A DNA stretch of 64,000 nt from Gordonia sihwensis NBRC 108236 (GTDB taxonomy: Bacteria; Actinomycetota; Actinomycetes; Mycobacteriales; Mycobacteriaceae). The stretch lies in assembly GCF_000333035.1 (NCBI RefSeq), contig NZ_BANU01000003.1, positions 1 through 64,000 on the forward strand. The letters run 5' to 3'. This document shows, in pieces, positions 58,060 through 64,000 of this stretch. Each line of letters opens with the position of its first letter. Positions within the stretch are counted from its first letter, which is position 1. Both the position numbers and the translations under genes were made by a program. Below the pieces are notes generated by a model that was given only the letters and a program-made list of their open reading frames with translations, had not been told where the DNA came from and made no database searches.

Positions 58060-58690
58060 GGCGTTTCTCCAGTCGTCGGATCAGGACCGAGGTCGGGTAG
58101 CTCGCCACCAGGAAGAGGGCGCCGGCGAGGGTGAACGCCTCGAGGTAGGCGAAGTGGGCGGCGCCGTAGGTCTGTGCGGCGGTGACCAGTTCGACCACCG
58201 AGATCGTGAACAGGTAGGGGGTGTCTTTGAACATCGACACGGCGTTGTTGCCGAGTGCGGGCAGCGAGTTCCGCAGTACCTGGGGCAGGATCACCGCTCG
58301 CCAGGTCCGGCCGGCCGGCAGCGACAGCGCACGTGCCGCCTCCCACTGTCCGATGGGAACCTCCTCGATGCCGGCCCGGTACACCTCCGCCATGTAGCTC
58401 GAGTAGTGCACTCCGAGGACCGTGACACCGATGGACAGCGGCGTGAACTGCGGGAACAGGGCGAATACGAAGAGCAGTTGCACCACGATCGGGGTGAGAC
58501 GGATGAACTCGGCCACCGCGTACACCGGCGCGGACAGCCAACGCGGCGCCGACCGTCTGATGACGGCGATCACGAGCCCCAGCGCAGCGGCGATGAAGAA
58601 GCCGATCACCGTGGCCAGCAGGGTGATCTGGAATCCGTCCCACAGCACCGGGAGCGCGTCCTGTGCGCGTTGCCAACTCCACTCGATCAC
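58049..58690 (-). CDS. ehuD: ABC transporter permease, ectoine/hydroxyectoine type
   Basis: A 213-residue inner-membrane permease of the His/Glu/Gln/ectoine group with about five helices. The EAA loop is EEVPIGQWEAARALSLPAGRTWRAVILPQ. FIRLTPIVVQLLF and AQTYGAAHFAYLEAFTLAG match EhuD-type permeases as I recall them. GTG 58690 overlaps the stop of ehuC (GTGA). It pairs with EhuC to form the channel. Confidence 0.82.
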   Translation of the reverse strand: MIEWSWQRAQDALPVLWDGFQITLLATVIGFFIAAALGLVIAVIRRSAPRWLSAPVYAVAEFIRLTPIVVQLLFVFALFPQFTPLSIGVTVLGVHYSSYMAEVYRAGIEEVPIGQWEAARALSLPAGRTWRAVILPQVLRNSLPALGNNAVSMFKDTPYLFTISVVELVTAAQTYGAAHFAYLEAFTLAGALFLVASYPTSVLIRRLEKRLAR

Positions 58691-59415
58691 AGCGCACCCC
58701 CGGGAGCGTCCTGGGACTGCGGACGGAGGCTGAGGATCTCCCGAAGCGTGGGACCGCGGCCGAGACGGTGCTTGGCCCGCGCCTCGGCCAGGTTGATGAA
58801 CAACGTGACCACGTAGGCGAGCACGAGATAGATGACCAGCCCGACTCCGAAGGAGAACAGCGTGTCGCCGGTGGTCTTCTGCAGGTCGACGATGCCGGCC
58901 GTGAGGTCCTGCAGGGTGATGAAGGACGCGAACGCGGTGCCTTTGAGCAGATGGATCAGCAGGTTGCCCAGCGACGGGATCATCATCGCCCAGGCCTGGG
59001 GGAAGACCACTCGGGTGAGGCGCTGCCGGGCGGTGAAGTTCAACGCGACGGCGGCCTCCACCTGGGCCGGTGGTACCGCGTTGAGGGCACCGCGGACCAC
59101 TTCGGCCCCGTAGGCGCCGTAGTTGAGTCCCAGTGCGAGGACGCCGCAGAACACCGGATCGAGTTGATAGCCGAGCAGGGGGAGCACGTAGAACAGCCAG
59201 AACAGCTGCACGACGAGGGATGTCCCGCGGAAGAACTCGATGAGCACGCGGGCCACGAACCGGATGGGAAGCGACCTCACCCGTACGAGCGTGCCGAGGG
59301 TGAGTGCGAGTGCGAAGGCGAGCAGACCGCCGCCGGCCGTCAGTTCCAGCGTGACGACGATGCCGCGCCCGAGGGCGGGCAGGGCGTCGACGAGCGCGTC
59401 GAGATCGTGGCTCAT
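58687..59415 (-). CDS. ehuC: ABC transporter permease, ectoine/hydroxyectoine type
   Basis: The second permease of the importer, 242 residues, about five membrane helices. The EAA loop reads NAVPPAQVEAAVALNFTARQRLTRVVFPQ, and FFRGTSLVVQLFWLFYVLP matches the class. The C-terminal tail is cytoplasmic and basic. ATG 59415 lies 16 bases after the ehuB stop. It overlaps ehuD by four bases. Confidence 0.82.
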   Translation of the reverse strand: MSHDLDALVDALPALGRGIVVTLELTAGGGLLAFALALTLGTLVRVRSLPIRFVARVLIEFFRGTSLVVQLFWLFYVLPLLGYQLDPVFCGVLALGLNYGAYGAEVVRGALNAVPPAQVEAAVALNFTARQRLTRVVFPQAWAMMIPSLGNLLIHLLKGTAFASFITLQDLTAGIVDLQKTTGDTLFSFGVGLVIYLVLAYVVTLFINLAEARAKHRLGRGPTLREILSLRPQSQDAPGGAL

Positions 59416-59431
59416 CTCGATCGGAACCCGG

Positions 59432-60361
59432 TCACTCGCCGCGGCACAACCGGTCGGTGGTGAGTGACGGATCGGGGATGTTCTCCTCGGTGAAGCCGAA
59501 CGGGCCGAGGATCTTCATGTACTCGGTGCGGTCGGCGAGGATCTTCTTCACCTCGGCGTTGTACGCGTCGCGCAGGGAGGTGTCCTCCTTCCGGAACACC
59601 GTCGCACCCGCCGGGTTCTGGGGTTTGCCGTCGATGACCGCGATGAACGGCTGCGTGACTTCGACGTTGAGGCCGGGCGTGTGCGTCTTGGCGTAGTTCA
59701 GGGATACCGCCGTCAGAGCGAAGGCGTCCACCCGGCCGGAGTTCACGGCATCGATCCCGGACTGCTGGTCCTTGACGAGCATCGGATCGGGGATGTCCAG
59801 TTCGGAGGCGTAGTCGGCCTCGATGGCACCGGTCATGGCCGCCATCTTCGCGCCGGAGCGTTTGATCGAATCCATGTCCGTGAGGTGCTTCGGATTGCCC
59901 GGCTGCACCATCAGCGCGGTGGTGTAGTTGATCTCGGGAACGCTGAACGCGGCTTGGCCGCACCGCTCCGGCGTGATCGACATTCCGGCGCTGACCAGGT
60001 CGTATCGTTTGGCGTTGAGTCCGGGGATGAGGCCGCCCCAGTCGGTCTTCACGCCCTTGAGTTCGTTGACGCCGAGCCGCCGGAACACTTCGCGGTGGAG
60101 TGCGATGGTGCCGCCGGTGAGCTGCCCGTCGGCGTCGAACGAATACGGCGCTTCATTGGCGTAGGCCACGGTGACGGTTCCGGCCTTCCGCAGATCGTCG
60201 AGCGTGGTCTCGCTGCCGGTGTCGGTCTTGGTGCACGCGGTCAGCGCTGTCGCGGTCACGATCATCGTGGCCGCCACGGCCGCCGCCGTGCGGAACACAT
60301 GTCGCCGGTCGCCGGCGATCCGTCGCTTGGTCGTGTGTGTCTGCTTGATCTTCTTTGCCAC
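59432..60361 (-). CDS. ehuB: Solute-binding lipoprotein, ectoine/hydroxyectoine type
   Basis: The extracytoplasmic receptor of the importer, 309 residues. A basic start and hydrophobic helix end in lipobox LTAC with Cys43, so it is a lipoprotein. The binding fold starts VTVAYANEAPYSFD, followed by GGLIPGLNAKRYDLVSAGMSITPERC, and GPFGFTEENIPDP near the end. These segments resemble EhuB more than general glutamate or glutamine receptors, so ectoine or hydroxyectoine is the most likely ligand; this is from memory and unproven. GTG 60361 has GGGAG 6 nt upstream. Confidence 0.78.
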   Translation of the reverse strand: MAKKIKQTHTTKRRIAGDRRHVFRTAAAVAATMIVTATALTACTKTDTGSETTLDDLRKAGTVTVAYANEAPYSFDADGQLTGGTIALHREVFRRLGVNELKGVKTDWGGLIPGLNAKRYDLVSAGMSITPERCGQAAFSVPEINYTTALMVQPGNPKHLTDMDSIKRSGAKMAAMTGAIEADYASELDIPDPMLVKDQQSGIDAVNSGRVDAFALTAVSLNYAKTHTPGLNVEVTQPFIAVIDGKPQNPAGATVFRKEDTSLRDAYNAEVKKILADRTEYMKILGPFGFTEENIPDPSLTTDRLCRGE

Positions 60362-60566
60362 TGTGTTCTCCCGCCGGGCCCGGTCCGGACGGAGCCGATG
60401 GCGGAGGAGCTCTCAACGGCGAGTGACGTACGGCGGCCCTTGGTTTCGTATGATCGCACTCTTGACTATCGGGTGAATCGACCGTAGCAAGGTGGATCAC
60501 TTCTGATGAGCGCTTTGAGAAGCCCATCGCATCATCGTCGGCGGGCGCGGGGGTGCGGACCGGAGG
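60362..60566. other. Intergenic region upstream of ehuB
   Basis: This 205-base gap lies between ehuB and pgl, both on the minus strand. It should hold the ehu promoter: TTGCTA then TAGTCA about 16 bases later on the minus strand is a weak candidate near 60460-60490. CTTCT/AGAAG arms around AGCGCT near 60497-60520 could be an operator. I see no ORF and no strong terminator for pgl in it. Confidence 0.3.
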
Positions 60567-61292
60567 TCAGGACAGTTGCGAGGCCGCGGCGCGATCGAGG
60601 AACCACACCGTGTTCTCGACCCCGTGAGCGCCGGCGCACGGCCAGTCCTCGCGCGCGGCGCCGGACGCCGCCGCGGCGACCGCCTCCGCCTTCTCGGCGC
60701 CCGAGACGAGGAACCAGACCTCGCGGGAGGCGTTGATGACCGGGAAGGTCAGTGTGATGCGGCGAGGCGGCGCCTTGGGGGAGTCGGTGACCGCGACGAC
60801 CGGACGCGAGTCCTCCGCGGTTGCCGCGCTGTGCGGGAACAGGGAGTTGACGTGCCCCTCACCGCCCATGCCGAGCAGATGGATGTCGAAGACGGTCCCG
60901 GAACCCAGGCGGCGAGCGTAGTCGGCGGCCGCGGCGTCGATGTCGTCGCCGAACTCGCCGTCGGAGGGCGCCGCCACGTGGACCCGCGCGCCCTCGACCG
61001 GCACGTGGTCGAGCAGTGCCTCACGCGCCTGCAGCGAGTTCCGCTCCGGATCCTCGGCGGGGACGAAACGTTCGTCACCCCAGTACAGTTCGACGCGGGA
61101 CCAGTCGAGGGCGCGGGGGTGGCGGGCGAGCTCGCGCAGCAGTGCGATTCCGTTGCTTCCGCCGGTGAGCGCGATCGTCGCGACCCCGCGGGCGTCCTGC
61201 GCCGCGGTCACCGTCGCGATGAACCGTGCGGCGGCCGTCGCCACGAGTTCGGCCGACGAATCGAAGACCAGGTGCTCCACCGGGGCGCTCAT
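60567..61292 (-). CDS. pgl: 6-phosphogluconolactonase
   Basis: Hydrolyses 6-phosphogluconolactone, the second step of the oxidative pentose phosphate pathway (also named devB). ATIALTGGSNGIALLREL holds the phosphate site, VELYWGDERFVPAEDPERNS and DIHLLGMGGEGHVNSLFP the catalytic segment with its His, and the C-terminal KAEAVAAAASG completes the fold. Length is 241 residues. ATG 61292 overlaps the opcA stop (ATGA), so it belongs to the zwf operon. Confidence 0.94.
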   Translation of the reverse strand: MSAPVEHLVFDSSAELVATAAARFIATVTAAQDARGVATIALTGGSNGIALLRELARHPRALDWSRVELYWGDERFVPAEDPERNSLQAREALLDHVPVEGARVHVAAPSDGEFGDDIDAAAADYARRLGSGTVFDIHLLGMGGEGHVNSLFPHSAATAEDSRPVVAVTDSPKAPPRRITLTFPVINASREVWFLVSGAEKAEAVAAAASGAAREDWPCAGAHGVENTVWFLDRAAASQLS

Positions 61293-62233
61293 CGGGTCGG
61301 CTCCGCCGTCGTGCCGCCCGCTGTCGCCCGGTCCTCATGGGTGACGCCGGACAGTCCCTGCAGCGCCAGCTCGTACACCTCGTCGGCGTCCAGGCTGCGA
61401 AGTTCCTCGGCCAGGCATTCGGCGGTGGTCCGGCGAGCGAAGGCCGACCGTCCGTCCGGGTGGCCGGAGCTGCGGATGATGCTTCCGTCCGGTCCCTGAC
61501 TCATCGACAGTTCCCCTCCGGTGTGGACCAGGGTCACCGACATGTCGCCGACGGCGCGCACCACCGGGACGCCGAGTTCGGCGGCGAGCCACCCGGCGAA
61601 CAGATCGAGTCCCGTGACATCGTGCGGTCCCACCACTCGGGCACGGAGGATCTCGTTGTGCGGGGGACGGTCCAGTGCGGACACCAGCATCGCTCGCCAC
61701 TGGGTGATGGCCGACCACGCGAGATCGGTGTCGCCCGGTGAGTAGCCGATCCGGCGAGCGCCCAGAAATGCGCCGGGGTCGTCGGTGAGGCGGCCGTCGG
61801 TGATCCGTCGCGAGGCGAGCCGTCCCAGCTTGTCGTCGGCGGGCCGCGCGGGAGCCCGGCTCGGCCACCAGGTCACGACGGGGGTGTCGGGAAGCAGGAA
61901 GGGGGTCACGGTGGCGTGCGGATGATCGGCGAGCGAACCGTGGAGGTGGAGCACCACCACCTCCGACGCTCCGGCGTCGCCGCCGACGCGGATCTGCGCA
62001 TCCAGCCGCGTCGGTCCCGAGCGGTCGTGGCGCACCACCATGATGACGCGGCACGGATGCTCGCGGCTGGCGCGGTTCGACGCCTCGACGGCGTCCTCCG
62101 CATCGTCGTCGGCGTCGAGGTCGATGACGAGCGTCAGGACGCGACCGAGCGTCACAGCGCCCCCGGTGCGCCGCATCTGGACGAGCTTCTTGCTGGTCTC
62201 GAGGGTCGAGGTGTCGGGGAGATCGACGATCAC
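61289..62233 (-). CDS. opcA: Glucose-6-phosphate dehydrogenase assembly protein OpcA
   Basis: Needed for full activity of glucose-6-phosphate dehydrogenase in corynebacteria and cyanobacteria; in some species it is redox-responsive. It begins VIVDLPDTSTLETSKKLVQMRR and has VTPFLLPDTPVVTWWPSRAP, LASRRITDG and the CL..ELRSLDADEVYELAL end. Length is 314 residues. The frame stays open far upstream inside zwf on this strand, but GTG 62233 overlaps the zwf stop (GTGA) and gives the family N-terminus. Confidence 0.93.
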   Translation of the reverse strand: MIVDLPDTSTLETSKKLVQMRRTGGAVTLGRVLTLVIDLDADDDAEDAVEASNRASREHPCRVIMVVRHDRSGPTRLDAQIRVGGDAGASEVVVLHLHGSLADHPHATVTPFLLPDTPVVTWWPSRAPARPADDKLGRLASRRITDGRLTDDPGAFLGARRIGYSPGDTDLAWSAITQWRAMLVSALDRPPHNEILRARVVGPHDVTGLDLFAGWLAAELGVPVVRAVGDMSVTLVHTGGELSMSQGPDGSIIRSSGHPDGRSAFARRTTAECLAEELRSLDADEVYELALQGLSGVTHEDRATAGGTTAEPTR

Positions 62234-63771
62234 GGGCGCCTCCAGGCTCGTCCGGTGCGGTTCATCATCTCGTCGGCCGAGGCCGGCCCCCAGGTGCCCG
62301 ACTCGTATTCGTCGGGTGTACCGGACCGGGCCCAGTCCTCGAGTACGGGGTCGAGGATCTGCCAGCTGAGCTCCACCTCTTGCGCCACCGGGAACAGGGA
62401 CGGTTCGCCGAGCAGCACGTCGAGCAGGAGCCGTTCGTAGGCCTCCGGCGACGACACGGTGAACGCGCCGCCGTACGAGAAGTCCATGTTGACGTCGCGG
62501 ACCTCCATGCTCGTGCCCGGCACCTTGGACCCGAATCGCAGGGTGACGCCTTCGTCGGGCTGCACTCGGATCACCAGGGCGTTCTGGCCGAGTTCGGCGG
62601 TCATCGTGTCGTCGAAGGGCAGGTGCGGCGCTCTCTTGAAGACGATCGCGATCTCGGTGACCCGCCTTCCCAGCCGCTTGCCGGTGCGGAGGTAGAAGGG
62701 CACGCCGGCCCAGCGCCGCGTGTCGACCTCCAACGCGATCGCGGCGAAGGTCTCGGTGGTGGAGTCGGGGGAGAAACCCTCCTCGTCCTTCAGCCCGACC
62801 ACGGGTTCGGAGCCCTGCCATCCCGGACCGTACTGTCCCCGCGCCGAGTTCTCGTCGATCGGGGTGATGTTGCGCGTCGCCGAGAGGACCTTGATCTTCT
62901 CCGACTGCAGATGCTGCGGCGAGAACGACACCGGCTCCTCCATGGCGACCAGCGCCAACAGTTGCAGGAGGTGGTTCTGGATCACATCGCGTGCCGCGCC
63001 GATGCCGTCGTAGTAGCCGGCCCGGCCGCCGAGTCCGATGTCCTCGGCCATCGTGATCTGCACGTGGTCCACGTAGTGCGAGCTCCACAGCGGGTCGAAC
63101 AGCTGGTTGGCGAATCGCAGGGCCAGGATGTTCTGAACGGTCTCCTTGCCGAGGTAGTGGTCGATGCGGAACACCGACTCCTCGGGGAAGACGCTGCCCA
63201 CGAGGGCGTTCAGTTCCCGGGCGCTGTCGAGGTCGTGGCCGAAGGGCTTCTCGATGACGACTCTCCGCCAGCTGTCGCCGTCCTGGTCGGCCATCCCCGT
63301 GCGCCGCAGTTGGCTCAGGACCACAGGGAACGCCTTCGGCGGGATCGACAGATAGTAGGCGTGGTTGCCGTCGGTCCCGCGTTCCCGGTCCAGATCGGCG
63401 AGCGTCTGCTGCAGAGCGGCGAAGGCGTCGTCGTCCTCGAAGGTGCCCGCGACGAAACGGATGCCCTCGGCGAGCCGATCCCACACCTCCTGTCGGAAGC
63501 CGGTGCGGCTGCCCGCCTCCACCGCCTCCCGAACCACGTCGGCGAAGTCTTCGTGCTCCCAGTCGCGCCTCGCGAAGCCGACGAGCGCGAAGCTCGGCGG
63601 AAGCAGACCCCGATTGGCGAGATCGTAGATCGCCGGCATGAGCTTGCGGCGCGCGAGGTCGCCGGTGACGCCGAAGATCACCAGGGCGGACGGCCCGGCG
63701 ATCCTCGGCAGCCGCGTGTCATGCGGATCGCGAAGCGGGTTCTTCCACGGCTTGTCGACCGCACGTCCCAT
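62230..63771 (-). CDS. zwf: Glucose-6-phosphate dehydrogenase
   Basis: Oxidises glucose 6-phosphate and makes NADPH. VIFGVTGDLARRKLMPAIYDL is the dinucleotide-binding start, VVIEKPFGHDL and the RIDHYLGKE motif carry the catalytic Lys and His, and FRFANQLFDPLW-like ALRFANQLFDPLW, FYLRTGKRLGRRVTEIAIVFK follow. Length is 513 residues. ATG 63771 lies 39 bases after the tal stop and overlaps opcA at its end. tal-zwf-opcA-pgl is the mycobacterial/corynebacterial operon order. Confidence 0.96.
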   Translation of the reverse strand: MGRAVDKPWKNPLRDPHDTRLPRIAGPSALVIFGVTGDLARRKLMPAIYDLANRGLLPPSFALVGFARRDWEHEDFADVVREAVEAGSRTGFRQEVWDRLAEGIRFVAGTFEDDDAFAALQQTLADLDRERGTDGNHAYYLSIPPKAFPVVLSQLRRTGMADQDGDSWRRVVIEKPFGHDLDSARELNALVGSVFPEESVFRIDHYLGKETVQNILALRFANQLFDPLWSSHYVDHVQITMAEDIGLGGRAGYYDGIGAARDVIQNHLLQLLALVAMEEPVSFSPQHLQSEKIKVLSATRNITPIDENSARGQYGPGWQGSEPVVGLKDEEGFSPDSTTETFAAIALEVDTRRWAGVPFYLRTGKRLGRRVTEIAIVFKRAPHLPFDDTMTAELGQNALVIRVQPDEGVTLRFGSKVPGTSMEVRDVNMDFSYGGAFTVSSPEAYERLLLDVLLGEPSLFPVAQEVELSWQILDPVLEDWARSGTPDEYESGTWGPASADEMMNRTGRAWRRP

Positions 63772-63810
63772 ATCGCTCTGGCCTCTCGTATCGTCCGGGC
63801 GTCGTGTCGG

Positions 63811-64000
63811 CTAGCGCTGCGCGGCGTCGAGCTGCGTCCGGGTGGCCTCGAGGAGGTCGTTCCAGGCGTCCTCGAACTTGCTGACCCCCTCGGCCTCCAA
63901 TACTGCGAAGACGTCGGGCAGATCGACTCCCACGCGAGTGAGTGAGTCGAACACCTCCTGGGACGCCTCGGCCCGGCCGAGGATCGAGTCGGTGTCGACC
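63811..64000 (-). CDS. tal: Transaldolase, C-terminal part (runs off the window)
   Basis: The last 62 codons of a gene that continues past the window edge. The encoded end, with ILGRAEASQEVFDSL, VGVDLPDVFAVLEAEGVSKF and WNDLLEATRTQLDAA, matches the C-terminus of actinobacterial transaldolases, which move a dihydroxyacetone unit between sugar phosphates. The TAG stop is at 63811-63813. Its position just upstream of zwf fits the tkt-tal-zwf-opcA-pgl operon. Confidence 0.85.
   Translation of the reverse strand, partial: VDTDSILGRAEASQEVFDSLTRVGVDLPDVFAVLEAEGVSKFEDAWNDLLEATRTQLDAAQR

Overview
The window is high-GC actinobacterial chromosome, almost all of it housekeeping genes. Gene order and protein sequences point to the mycolic-acid-producing Mycobacteriales. 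A Gordonia-like genome is my best guess, from the protein flavour and the GAGCGAAGCGAGTCGAAA-type intergenic repeats, but the genus is not proven. Many genes start with GTG or TTG, stops and starts often overlap as GTGA or ATGA, and at least eight genes have a TANNNT box 6-7 nt before the start codon and no Shine-Dalgarno (SD), the layout of leaderless mRNAs. I see no rRNA, tRNA, insertion sequence, prophage or CRISPR array.

Layout. 1-4.1 kb: a REP-like intergenic repeat, membrane-anchored cyclophilin, metallo-beta-lactamase-fold hydrolase, hisS and a zinc metallopeptidase. 4.3-13.7 kb: aspS, an aminoglycoside-phosphotransferase-like protein, rarA, alaS, ruvX, mltG. 13.7-18 kb: the shikimate cluster aroE, a small A24 peptidase, aroC, aroK, aroB. 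It is followed by a tandem-repeat array bounded by inverted repeats. 18.3-21 kb: a four-helix membrane protein, pepQ, efp, nusB. 21-30 kb: the pyrimidine operon pyrR-pyrB-pyrC-(membrane protein)-carA-carB-pyrF, preceded by a PyrR-type leader RNA that can mask the ribosome-binding site and closed by a strong hairpin. 30-44.8 kb: a PhaC-like hydrolase on the minus strand, then mihF-gmk-rpoZ-coaBC-metK, priA-fmt-rsmB, rpe-ribD, and an FMN riboswitch ahead of ribE-ribBA-ribH-PH-domain protein. 44.8-50.8 kb: a lipoprotein divergent from uvrC-rapZ-yvcK-whiA. 50.9-57.2 kb: gap-pgk-tpiA, secG, ppc. 57.2-60.4 kb: an ectoine/hydroxyectoine-type ABC importer on the minus strand. 60.5-64 kb: the oxidative pentose-phosphate genes tal (partial)-zwf-opcA-pgl, also minus strand.

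How the parts fit. The window carries nearly all of de novo UMP synthesis, most of riboflavin synthesis, four steps of the shikimate pathway, lower glycolysis with anaplerosis, and the NADPH-producing branch of the pentose phosphate pathway. Control elements readable from sequence are the PyrR leader, the FMN riboswitch with an SD-sequestering platform, several TANNNT promoters, and hairpins after mltG-to-aroB region genes and after pyrF.

I found no clearly new multi-gene system. The items most worth a second look are the repeat array at 18 kb, the two RNA switches, the leaderless-start set, the five-codon minicistron between carB and pyrF, the PhaC-like protein with a serine nucleophile, the kinase-fold protein after aspS, the degenerate PriA, and the Ehu-like importer sitting between ppc and pgl.
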